64,000 bases of DNA, taken from positions 1 through 64,000 of the forward strand of contig CALRJS020000010.1 of the NCBI GenBank assembly GCA_943367595.1, given 5' to 3'. Positions 31,956-39,526 of this stretch are shown here, piece after piece. Numbering within the stretch: the first letter of the stretch is position 1; every line of letters begins with the position of its first letter. Position numbers and translations under genes: made by a program. The stretch is from MW101C3 sp943367595 (lineage in GTDB: Bacteria; Cyanobacteriota; Cyanobacteriia; PCC-6307; Cyanobiaceae). The notes beneath the pieces are model-generated. The model was not told the origin of the DNA. It was given only the letters and a program-made list of their open reading frames with translations, and searched no databases.

Positions 31956-32863
31956 CATCCGGCCGTCCCCGCGCCCTGCGCCTCGCGATCGCGACGCTCG
32001 TTGTGGCGGGTGTGGCAGCGGTGGCCTGGCAGTTCCGCCCGAAGCCGGCCGCCACGCCCGCACCCGCCGCCAGCAGCCGGCCGGCCGTGGTGGATACCAT
32101 TTCGGCGCTCGGCCGGCTCGAACCGGCCGGTGACATCCGCAACCTGGCGGCGCCGATGTCGGAGATGGGCGGCAGTCCCCGCATCTCCGAGCTGCTGGTG
32201 CAGGAGGGCGACAGCGTCGCGGCAGGGCAGCTGCTGGCGCGCTTCGACAATCGCCCTTCGCTGCTGGCCCGGCGCAGCCTCGAGCGCAGCCGCATCGCCA
32301 ACTTGAACCGCAGGGTCGCCGTGCTGGAGCGGGAAGTGAACCGCTACCGCCAGCTCGCCCGCAACGGCGCCGTGGCCGCCTCCGAACTGGAAACCCGTGA
32401 ACTCACGCTGCTGGAGCTGCAGGGCAACCTGCGTGAAGCCCGTGATCAGATCGCACGCACCGAAACCGATCTGGTCAACAGCGAGCTGCGTGCTCCGATC
32501 AGCGGCACCGTGCTGAACGTGGAATCTCGGGCGGGAGAGCGGCCCGGCGACAAAGGCATCCTCCAGATCGGCGCCAGCGACCGGATGGAAGTGGTGGCCG
32601 AGGTCTACGAGAGCGACATCCGCCGGGTGAAGCTCGGCCAGACCGCCAGCATCAGCAGCGAGAACGGCGGCTTCGATGGCACCCTGCGCGCCCGGGTGAT
32701 CCGGATCAGTCCGCAGGTGCAGCAGCGGGAGGTGCTCGCCACCGACCCCACCGGCGATGCCGATGCGCGGGTGGTGGAGGTGCGGCTCGCACTGGATCCG
32801 GCCGATACCGCGAAGGTGCGCAACCTCACCGGCACCAAGACGATCACCCGCTTCGACCCATGA
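31898..32863 (+). CDS. devB: DevB-type membrane fusion protein of an ABC exporter
   Basis: This 321-aa periplasmic adaptor has an N-terminal span (LAIATLVVAGVAAVAWQF) and a lipoyl/HlyD half-motif (GRLEPAGDIRNLAAP, ISELLVQEGDSVAAGQLLARFD). A coiled-coil stretch follows from SLERSRIANLNRRV to QIARTETDLVNSELRAPISG, then a beta-barrel domain. DevB links DevCA to TolC for glycolipid export in heterocyst formers; the cargo in a unicellular picocyanobacterium is unknown. No ATG precedes the span. GTG 31898 overlaps pcyA by 58 bp; a CTG at 31952 is another option. Confidence 0.85.
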   Translation: MGRPVHRGTSVRRSAGAPLTSGRPRALRLAIATLVVAGVAAVAWQFRPKPAATPAPAASSRPAVVDTISALGRLEPAGDIRNLAAPMSEMGGSPRISELLVQEGDSVAAGQLLARFDNRPSLLARRSLERSRIANLNRRVAVLEREVNRYRQLARNGAVAASELETRELTLLELQGNLREARDQIARTETDLVNSELRAPISGTVLNVESRAGERPGDKGILQIGASDRMEVVAEVYESDIRRVKLGQTASISSENGGFDGTLRARVIRISPQVQQREVLATDPTGDADARVVEVRLALDPADTAKVRNLTGTKTITRFDP

Positions 32864-32879
32864 GCCGGAGCCTGCCGTG

Positions 32880-34064
32880 ATGCGCGTCCCCCTGCTCGGG
32901 GATCTCTGGGCCGCCCGGCGCATCCCCCTGGCCTGGCTGCTGCTCACCCGTCAGCCCATGCGGCTGCTGGTGGCGCTCGCGGGGATCAGCTTCGCGGGCA
33001 TCCTGATGTTCATGCAGCTGGGCTTCCGCGACGGTCTGTTCGACGCCAGCATCACGATCCACCGGCTGTTCGACGCCGACCTGGTGCTGATGAGCCCGCG
33101 CACGATGAGCTCGATCAGCATGTCGAGCTTTCCCCGCCGCCGGCTCGTGCAGGCCCTCGGTGACCCTGCGGTGCAGGGGATCACTCCGGTGCACTGGAGC
33201 TTCCTGCTGTGGCGCAACCCTGAAACGCTCGCCACCCGTCAGATCCTGGCGCTTGGCTTCGAACCGAACGATCCCCTGTTCACCGACCCGGGCCTGGCAG
33301 CCAAGGCGAAGCTGCTCACCCAGCGCAACCGGGTGCTGTTCGATGAGGCCTCCCGGCCGGAGTTCGGGCCGGTGGGTCCGTGGTTCCGCGAGGGCAAGAC
33401 GGTGGAAACCGAGGTGGATGGCAAACGGGTGCGGGTGGCGGGCCTGGTGGCCCTGGGCCCCTCCTTCGGCGCCGACGGCAACCTGATCACCAGCACCGAA
33501 ACGCTGCTGCGGCTCAAACCCAACACCCCGCCGGGGGCGATCGAGCTGGGCCTGATCCGCCTGCGGCCGGGCGCCTCGCCAGAGGTGGTGCAACAGCGGT
33601 TGCGGGAGCGGCTGCCCGCCGACGTGACGGTGTTCACCAAGCAGGAGTTCGAGGAAGCCGAGAAGGACTACTGGCGCACCAGCACCGCGATCGGCTTCAT
33701 CTTCACGCTCGGTGCCGCCATGGGCTTTGTGGTGGGCTGCGTGATCGTTTACCAGATCCTCTACAGCGACGTCAGCGACCACCTGCCCGAGTACGCCACC
33801 TTGATGGCGATGGGCTACCCGCTCGTGACCCTGCTGGGGGTGGTGGCCCGGGAGGGCATCCTGCTGGCCGTGCTCGGCTATGTGCCGGCCTACGCCGCAG
33901 GCACCGGCCTGTATCACCTGCTGCGCTCCGCCACCCGCTTGCCGGTGGGGATGGAAGCCAGCCGCTCCCTGTTGATCTTCGGCCTGATCCTGGTGATGTG
34001 CATGGGCTCCGCTGCTCTGGCCATGCGCAAGCTCGGCGATGCCGATCCGGCCGAAATCTTCTGA
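32880..34064 (+). CDS. devC: DevC-type ABC exporter permease
   Basis: This 394-aa FtsX-fold permease has one N-terminal span (LLVALAGISFAGILMFMQLGF), a large extracytoplasmic domain beginning FDASITIHRLFDADLVLMSP, and three C-terminal spans. DHLPEYATLMAMGY is the coupling region next to the ATPase. The DevC-specific LMFMQLGFRDGLFDAS is clear. ATG 32880 is 16 bp after devB. MFP, permease and ATPase form an operon with the ATPase 11 bp downstream. Confidence 0.9.
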   Translation: MRVPLLGDLWAARRIPLAWLLLTRQPMRLLVALAGISFAGILMFMQLGFRDGLFDASITIHRLFDADLVLMSPRTMSSISMSSFPRRRLVQALGDPAVQGITPVHWSFLLWRNPETLATRQILALGFEPNDPLFTDPGLAAKAKLLTQRNRVLFDEASRPEFGPVGPWFREGKTVETEVDGKRVRVAGLVALGPSFGADGNLITSTETLLRLKPNTPPGAIELGLIRLRPGASPEVVQQRLRERLPADVTVFTKQEFEEAEKDYWRTSTAIGFIFTLGAAMGFVVGCVIVYQILYSDVSDHLPEYATLMAMGYPLVTLLGVVAREGILLAVLGYVPAYAAGTGLYHLLRSATRLPVGMEASRSLLIFGLILVMCMGSAALAMRKLGDADPAEIF

Positions 34065-34075
34065 GCCCTGTGCCG

Positions 34076-34876
34076 ATGTCCCCCGCCACGAACCCAGCCA
34101 TCCATGGTGTTGCCGCTGCCAGCCTCACGTCTGGCGGCATGGAGCGCAGCGCCACCGCCGGCTCAGCCTCGGCCTCAGCCATGGTGGAGATCAGCGGCCT
34201 CTGCCATTCCTACGGCAAGGGAACGATGCGCCGGCAGGTGATCCAGAACGTGGATCTGCGCATCGACCCGGGCGAGGTGGTGCTGCTCACCGGCCCGTCG
34301 GGCTGCGGGAAAACCACGCTGCTCACGCTGGTTGGGGCGCTGCGCCAGGTGCAGGAGGGCCAGGTGCGCGTGCTGGGCCAGGCCCTGGAGAACAGCGGCC
34401 GCGGCGAGCGGCAGCGGTTACGGCGACGCATCGGCATGATTTTTCAGGGGCACAACCTGTTGCTCTGCCTGACGGCGGAGCAGAACGTGCAGATGGGGGC
34501 GGATCTGCTGCCGGGGCTGGGCTACCGCGCCCGCCGCGACCAGGCCCGCGAATGGCTGCGGGCCGTGGGGCTCGGCGATCACCTGGGCAAGTTGCCCCAC
34601 GACCTCTCGGGCGGTCAGAAGCAGCGGGTGGCGATCGCCCGGGCCCTGGCCACCCATCCACGCCTGCTGCTGGCAGATGAACCCACCGCCGCCCTCGACA
34701 GCCAGAGCGGCCGCGAGGTGGTGGAACTGCTGAAGCGCCTGGCGCGCGAGCAACAGTGTGCCGTTTTGATGGTCACCCACGATCCGCGCATCCTTGATGT
34801 GGCCGACCGGCTCGTGAAGATGGAAGACGGCCGCCTGTCGTCCGCGCCACTGGCAATCGCTGCAACAGCGCACTGA
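34076..34876 (+). CDS. devA: DevA-type ABC exporter ATPase
   Basis: This 266-aa LolD/MacB-class ATPase has Walker A LTGPSGCGKTTLL, Q-loop IFQGHNLL, signature HDLSGGQKQRVAIARAL and Walker B RLLLADEPTAALDS. Residues 1 to about 37 are a Ser/Ala-rich leader before VEISGLCHSYGKG, so later starts (the ATG of MERSATAG or that of MVEISGL) are possible. It completes the devBCA operon downstream of pcyA. Confidence 0.9.
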   Translation: MSPATNPAIHGVAAASLTSGGMERSATAGSASASAMVEISGLCHSYGKGTMRRQVIQNVDLRIDPGEVVLLTGPSGCGKTTLLTLVGALRQVQEGQVRVLGQALENSGRGERQRLRRRIGMIFQGHNLLLCLTAEQNVQMGADLLPGLGYRARRDQAREWLRAVGLGDHLGKLPHDLSGGQKQRVAIARALATHPRLLLADEPTAALDSQSGREVVELLKRLAREQQCAVLMVTHDPRILDVADRLVKMEDGRLSSAPLAIAATAH

Positions 34877-35085
34877 GAGGCGGCCAGGACGCTGCGCTCC
34901 AGCGCAGCAGCTGGCTAGAGCTGTGAGCTGCGGCAGCGAGCTGTGGAGGTGAACTGCTTCAGTGAGCTTCAGCTGGGCTGCCCGAGTGAAACTGGGCCGT
35001 GCGAGAGGAACGCCCCGGCGGCTCGCGCTGAAGCCGCACGGAACCCATTGGCTAGAGTGAACGATCTCCCGTACCCAGGTCGTCC
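34877..35085. other. gap with degenerate GTGA(G/A)CTG repeats
   Basis: This stretch upstream of the 51-aa gene carries GTGAGCTGC, GCGAGCTGTG, GTGAACTGC, GTGAGCTTC and GTGAAACTG in quick succession between about 34922 and 34995. A possible -10 box (TAGAGT) lies at 35053. I see no gene. Confidence 0.45.
35053..35058 (+). promoter_or_regulatory. possible -10 box (TAGAGT) for the 51-aa gene
   Basis: TAGAGT fits the cyanobacterial -10 pattern TAnnnT and lies 27 bp before ATG 35086. No recognisable -35 box is at the usual distance, so this is suggestive only. Confidence 0.3.
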
Positions 35086-35241
35086 ATGGCGAAGCGCCGG
35101 AACCTCAAAAAGGAAAAGCAGGAACGTAACCGCTCCTACGCCCGCAAATTCAAGAAGCGCAAGCTCCGCAACGACGGTCGCGGTGAAGGCGCCGGCAACG
35201 GTGTCACCGGCACCGCCAACAACGGTGGCGCCGCCGACTGA
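35086..35241 (+). CDS. small highly basic cyanobacterial protein, 51 aa
   Basis: ATG 35086 to TGA 35239-35241 encodes MAKRRNLKKEKQERNRSYAR, then KFKKRKLRNDGRG and a Gly/Asn/Ala-rich tail. The first 30 residues are dominated by Lys and Arg, which suggests RNA, ribosome or DNA contact. Similar short basic proteins occur across cyanobacteria from memory, without known function. Its own promoter-like element and the strong terminator at 35271 suggest a monocistronic, well expressed transcript. Confidence 0.8.
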   Translation: MAKRRNLKKEKQERNRSYARKFKKRKLRNDGRGEGAGNGVTGTANNGGAAD

Positions 35242-35270
35242 GCCGTCGCGCCACGCCCCTTGATCATTGG

Positions 35271-35298
35271 AAAGGGATCCTGCGGGGTCCCTTTTTTT
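35271..35298 (+). terminator. rho-independent terminator after the 51-aa gene
   Basis: AAAGGGATCC pairs with GGGTCCCTTT across a TGC(G) loop, with one G-T wobble, and runs straight into seven T residues. It begins 30 bp after the stop codon and separates the basic-protein gene from the glycosyltransferase gene. Confidence 0.85.
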
Positions 35299-35354
35299 GC
35301 CTCTCGATACGCCCTCCCCTCCGGCTTCCCCCGTCCTCCCTTCGTTTCAGGCGC

Positions 35355-36287
35355 ATGTTTCTCAGCGTCGTCATTCCCACCTACAACCGCCGGCCCATCC
35401 TCGAGAAGGCACTCACCGCGCTGGAGCAGCAGCGGCTCGGAGCACCGATCGAGGCCTACGAAGTGGTGGTGGTCGACGACGGCTCCACCGATGACACCCC
35501 CGCCTGGCTGCGCCGGGAGGCCGGCCGCTTCCCCCACGTGCGCCTGGTGGAACAGGACCATGGCGGTCCGGCGGAAGGGCGCAATCGGGGCGTCGCCCAT
35601 GCCCGCGGCGATGTGATCGTGTTCATCGACAGCGATCTGGTGGTGAATGACGGCTTCCTGCTGGCCCATGCCGAGGCCCTGGTCGCCTACTGGGAGCGGC
35701 ACGGCCACCGCCGCTGCTTCACCTACGGCGCGGTGATCAACACCTCCAACTTCGACGACCCGCGCAGCGAACCGCACAAGCTCAGCGATCTCTCCTGGGC
35801 CTACTTCGCCACTGGCAATGTGGCGATCGACCGGGCACTGCTGGAGCAGGCCGGCCTGTTCGATACCGGCTTCCGGCTCTACGGCTGGGAAGACCTCGAA
35901 CTGGGCGAGCGGCTAAGGCAGCTCGGGGTGGAGCTGGTGCGCTGCCCTGCCGCGGCGGGGTATCACTGGCATCCGGCCCTGCGCCTGGAACAACTGCCCG
36001 ATCTGGTGCGCATCGAGCAGGAGCGGGCCCGCATGGGCCTGGTGTTCTACCGGAAGCACCCCACCCGCAGGGTGCGCTTCATCATCCAGTTCACCTGGTT
36101 GCACCGGCTGCTGTGGGAGGTGCTCACCCTCGGCGGCCTGGTCAACGAACGCACTCTGCGGCCCCTGCTGGCCTGGTTGATCCGCCGCGGCCAGCCGGGG
36201 CTGGCGATGGAGCTGCTGCGGCTGCCACTCAATCGGCTCGGCGTGCGGGCCCTTTACCGGGAAGCAAGGGCCGCAGGGCTGCGCTGA
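35355..36287 (+). CDS. family 2 glycosyltransferase
   Basis: This 310-aa GT-A enzyme transfers a sugar from a nucleotide-sugar donor. LSVVIPTYNRRPILEKAL (3-20), VVVVDDGSTDDTP and GPAEGRNRGVAHARGD are the nucleotide-binding blocks, and FIDSDLVV holds the metal-binding DxD-like site. LYGWEDLELGERLRQLG is the acceptor-side motif of chondroitin/galactosyltransferase-like members. The C-terminus is helical and basic. Acceptor is unknown; surface polysaccharide or glycolipid is likely. It stands alone between a terminator and rpsB. Confidence 0.85.
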   Translation: MFLSVVIPTYNRRPILEKALTALEQQRLGAPIEAYEVVVVDDGSTDDTPAWLRREAGRFPHVRLVEQDHGGPAEGRNRGVAHARGDVIVFIDSDLVVNDGFLLAHAEALVAYWERHGHRRCFTYGAVINTSNFDDPRSEPHKLSDLSWAYFATGNVAIDRALLEQAGLFDTGFRLYGWEDLELGERLRQLGVELVRCPAAAGYHWHPALRLEQLPDLVRIEQERARMGLVFYRKHPTRRVRFIIQFTWLHRLLWEVLTLGGLVNERTLRPLLAWLIRRGQPGLAMELLRLPLNRLGVRALYREARAAGLR

Positions 36288-36430
36288 AGGGCCATTTGGT
36301 AATTTGAGTGGTCCCCACAAACCGCACACCTGTCCGTTTCGGGTGTTCACACGATCAAGGGCGGCTCTTCCTCGAGTCGCTTCGTGCTGAACCCAGGCAG
36401 GTGGAGGCGAACCCGAAACCCTCCCCACCC

Positions 36431-37144
36431 ATGGCTGTCGTAACCCTCTCCGAAATGATGGAGGCGGGTGCCCACTTCGGGCACCAAACCCGCCGCTGGA
36501 ATCCCAAGATGTCGCGCTACATCTATTGCGCGCGCAACGGAGTCCACATCATCGATCTCGTGCAGACCGCCGTCTGCATGAACAACGCTTACAAATGGAC
36601 CCGCAGCGCCTCGCGCGCCGGCAAGCGGTTCCTGTTCGTGGGCACCAAGAAACAAGCCTCCGAAGTGATTGCCCAGGAGGCTGCCCGCTGCGGCGCCGCC
36701 TACGTGAACCAGCGCTGGCTGGGCGGCATGCTCACCAACTGGAGCACGATGCGCGCCCGCATCGATCGCCTCAAGGATCTGGAGCGGATGGAGTCTTCCG
36801 GCGCCATCGCCATGCGGCCGAAGAAAGAAGCGGCTGTGCTGCGGCGCGAACTGGAGCGGCTGCAGAAGTATCTGGGCGGTCTGAAGAACATGCGCCGCCT
36901 GCCGGATGTGGTCGTGCTGGTCGACCAGCGCCGCGAAACCAACGCCGTTCTGGAGTGCCGCAAGCTCGACATTCCCCTGGTGTCGATGCTTGACACCAAC
37001 TGCGACCCCGATCTGGCCGACGTGCCGATCCCCTGCAACGACGACGCCGTGCGTTCCGTGCAGCTGGTGCTGGGCCGCCTGGCCGATGCGATCAACGAAG
37101 GTCGCCATGGTGCCCAGGAACCCCGCGACGATGACGAGGGCTGA
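36431..37144 (+). CDS. rpsB: 30S ribosomal protein S2
   Basis: This 237-aa S2 protein has the family start VTLSEMMEAGAHFGHQTRRWNP, then RNGVHIIDLVQT, FVGTKKQASEVI, VNQRWLGGMLTNW and LVDQRRETNAVLECRKL. The acidic tail (EPRDDDEG) extends beyond the core. ATG 36431 matches the standard S2 start; the open frame goes back to 36308. The order rpsB-tsf is the usual bacterial arrangement. Confidence 0.97.
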   Translation: MAVVTLSEMMEAGAHFGHQTRRWNPKMSRYIYCARNGVHIIDLVQTAVCMNNAYKWTRSASRAGKRFLFVGTKKQASEVIAQEAARCGAAYVNQRWLGGMLTNWSTMRARIDRLKDLERMESSGAIAMRPKKEAAVLRRELERLQKYLGGLKNMRRLPDVVVLVDQRRETNAVLECRKLDIPLVSMLDTNCDPDLADVPIPCNDDAVRSVQLVLGRLADAINEGRHGAQEPRDDDEG

Positions 37145-37206
37145 GGCCCTCCTCCGCCTCCCTCAGCCTCTCCACTCCCTCTCCCTCCTCCCCCTCCGTT
37201 TCTGTC
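37145..37206 (+). other. polypyrimidine tract between rpsB and tsf
   Basis: The 62-bp spacer is almost entirely C and T on the coding strand (repeated CTCC and CCTC), broken by few purines. There is no Shine-Dalgarno-like sequence before the tsf ATG. Confidence 0.75.
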
Positions 37207-37869
37207 ATGGCTGAGATTTCAGCAAAGCTCGTCAAGGAACTGCGCGAAAAAACCGGCGCAGGGATGATGAACTGCAAGAAGGCGCTGGCCGAAAACGCCG
37301 GTGACATGACCAAGGCCGCCGAATGGCTGCGCCAGAAGGGCATTGCCACCGCGGAGAAGAAAGCCGGCCGTACGGCAGCGGAAGGGGCGATCGGCAGCTA
37401 CATCCACACCGGCGCTCGCGTCGGTGTGCTGCTCGAACTCAACTGCGAAACCGACTTCGTCGCCCGCGGTGATGTGTTCCAGGAGCTGCTGCGCAACGTG
37501 GCGATGCAGATCGCCGCCTGCCCCAACGCCGAATACGTGAGCACCGAGGAGATCCCCCCGGAAATCGTCGAGCGTGAGAAAAGCATCGAAATGGGCCGCG
37601 ATGATCTTGCCGGCAAGCCCGACAAGATGAAGGAGAAGATCGTCGAGGGACGCATCGGCAAGCGGCTGAAAGAGCTCGCGCTGCTGGAGCAACCCTTCAT
37701 CAAGGACAGCGCGATCACCCTGGCCGAACTGGTGAAGCAGGTGGCCGGTCAGGTCGGCGAAAACATCCAGGTGCGGCGCTTCACCCGTTACACCCTGGGT
37801 GAGGGCATCCAGGTGGAAGCCAGCGATTTCGCCGCCGAAGTGGCGGCCATGAGCGGCCCGACCGCTTGA
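37207..37869 (+). CDS. tsf: elongation factor Ts
   Basis: EF-Ts releases GDP from EF-Tu. The 220-aa protein has AEISAKLVKELREKTGAGMMNCKKAL, the EF-Ts signature, then GIATAEKKAGRTAAEGAIGSYIH, and ELNCETDFVARGDVF with the Thr-Asp-Phe contact to EF-Tu. It has a single core subdomain and is about 60-80 residues shorter than the E. coli protein, normal for cyanobacteria. Confidence 0.97.
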   Translation: MAEISAKLVKELREKTGAGMMNCKKALAENAGDMTKAAEWLRQKGIATAEKKAGRTAAEGAIGSYIHTGARVGVLLELNCETDFVARGDVFQELLRNVAMQIAACPNAEYVSTEEIPPEIVEREKSIEMGRDDLAGKPDKMKEKIVEGRIGKRLKELALLEQPFIKDSAITLAELVKQVAGQVGENIQVRRFTRYTLGEGIQVEASDFAAEVAAMSGPTA

Positions 37870-37909
37870 GCGGCTCCACCGGAGTCCTCCTCTGCGTGGA
37901 GGGTCAGCC

Positions 37910-39526
37910 TTGGAATCCAGCGCCACGGCACTGACGGAAGCCCAGGCCCACCTGCACCAGCTGCGCCAGCGCCTGGAGCAGAGCAATCCGGCCCTGTATC
38001 GGGATCTGGCCCTCTACCTTCAGGTGCTGAGGGCCTGCTTGCCGCAGGCGGTTCTGCAGGCCACCTTTCACCTGGCCACCCAGGTGGTGCCGGCGCGCTT
38101 CACGGCGCTCGACACCGCCGAGCGCCTCGGGCTGCAGCGGCGCCTGCAGCAACTGGTCCAGCGCTGCAATGCTCTGCTCACGGTGGAGCAGCTGATCGTG
38201 CTGGCACGCCAGGTGCGCGCTGAACAGCAGCGCCTGCGGCGGCGGGAGCAGAGGCGTCTGCTGGCCGCCATGGCTGCTGCCGCTGGGGAAGACACAGAGG
38301 AGTCCCATGGCGATGACACGCCTGGGCCATCCGGAGACGGCTCTCGCCAGGACTCCGGCCAGGCGATGGGCCTGCCGCGCGGTTCCGTGCAGCTGGGCAT
38401 GGATCTGCCACTCAGTGCCGATCTGTTCGCCGCCGGCGTTCCGGGCCTGAGCGGGCTGTCCGGCCTGGCCGCACTCACCAGCGGCAGCGAGGAGGAAGGC
38501 GGCCGCGCCGCTGGTTACGGCGGCGGCGACACGGCGGAGGAAGACGACGCGGACGATGACACTGCGCACAGAGACCACCACGGTCCGGACGGCGCCAATG
38601 CAGACGGCGGGCAGAGCTACGACGCCCGGGGCTACGACGTGCAGGGCTACAACGCCCAGGGCGGCGACGACGCAGATGAAGACGACACCGACGCAGACGC
38701 TCTCATCGACGCAGACGCCGAAGCTGACGACGCGAGCGACGACGACGCTGACACAGGTGGCCTAGGCCGAGACGCTGCTGGCCGCAACCACAGCCAGCAC
38801 AGGAACCGCTCAGGCGGCCATCAAGGAGGCGGCAGCCAGGGAGATCGTGCCGCCAGCCAGGCTGCCAGTGGCTTTGACGCCGGCGGTGAACCCGCCCATG
38901 TGTTCCAGGCGCTGTTCGCGATGGCCAGCGAGGCGATGGGGCGCCTGCCTGCATCGGCCAGGGACGCCGACGACGGCGACGATCAGGATCTCAATGACGA
39001 CAGTGAGGGGAGCGCCGTATCGGCGTCCGCCTCGCCGACCGACCCAGACGACGACAGCGAGCCGCCTTATCTCATGCCGCGCCAGCCGCTGGAGCTGCTG
39101 CACTGGTGGGGCGCCTTCGACCTCGCCCTGCAGCGGCGCCTGCGCAATCTTTCGCACGCGATCAACCTCGAACTCCTGCGCCTGGGCCTCACGCGCAGCC
39201 TGCTGCCGGCGAGCCTGCTGGATGCGGTGCTGCGCGGTCAGATCGAAGCACTGCCGGCTCCCGCCAACCTGCTGCGTCTGTCTCTGCCCTTCAGCACCGA
39301 TGGCATGTCCGCGCCGATGGAAGCGCTCGGCCTGCTGCTGCGCGGGCCCGATCTGGAGGCGGAGCAGCCACGGCTGCGCGCCTGCCGGCGCCGGCTGGAG
39401 GAGCGGCGCAGCGAACTGCGCACTGTCGCCCGGAACTACCGACACTGGCAGCGGCGCACCCTCGCCCTGGAGGCGGAGCAACAGTGGTTGCAGGACAGTC
39501 GGATGGCAGGTCCGGTTCAACCCTGA
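37910..39526 (+). CDS. lineage-specific protein with a large acidic low-complexity insert
   Basis: This 538-aa protein has two ordered ends. The N-terminal part (about 1-125) is helical: LHQLRQRLEQSNPALYRDLA, QVVPARFTALDTAER and a basic RAEQQRLRRREQRRL. The C-terminal part (about 385-530) has LMPRQPLELLHWWGAFDLALQ, RNLSHAINLELL and a final coiled segment. About 250 residues between are disordered and very rich in Asp, Gly and Ala, including SYDARGYDVQGYNAQGG and long D/A runs. A protein in this slot between tsf and recG is common in picocyanobacteria, as I recall much shorter. The start is TTG 37910. The 3' end overlaps recG by 43 bp. Function is unknown. Confidence 0.75.
   Translation: MESSATALTEAQAHLHQLRQRLEQSNPALYRDLALYLQVLRACLPQAVLQATFHLATQVVPARFTALDTAERLGLQRRLQQLVQRCNALLTVEQLIVLARQVRAEQQRLRRREQRRLLAAMAAAAGEDTEESHGDDTPGPSGDGSRQDSGQAMGLPRGSVQLGMDLPLSADLFAAGVPGLSGLSGLAALTSGSEEEGGRAAGYGGGDTAEEDDADDDTAHRDHHGPDGANADGGQSYDARGYDVQGYNAQGGDDADEDDTDADALIDADAEADDASDDDADTGGLGRDAAGRNHSQHRNRSGGHQGGGSQGDRAASQAASGFDAGGEPAHVFQALFAMASEAMGRLPASARDADDGDDQDLNDDSEGSAVSASASPTDPDDDSEPPYLMPRQPLELLHWWGAFDLALQRRLRNLSHAINLELLRLGLTRSLLPASLLDAVLRGQIEALPAPANLLRLSLPFSTDGMSAPMEALGLLLRGPDLEAEQPRLRACRRRLEERRSELRTVARNYRHWQRRTLALEAEQQWLQDSRMAGPVQP

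Noticed and set aside
39106..39483. Upstream extension of the recG frame
   Set aside because: It overlaps the previous gene in another frame and shows low-complexity Arg/Ala/Pro sequence unlike RecG.
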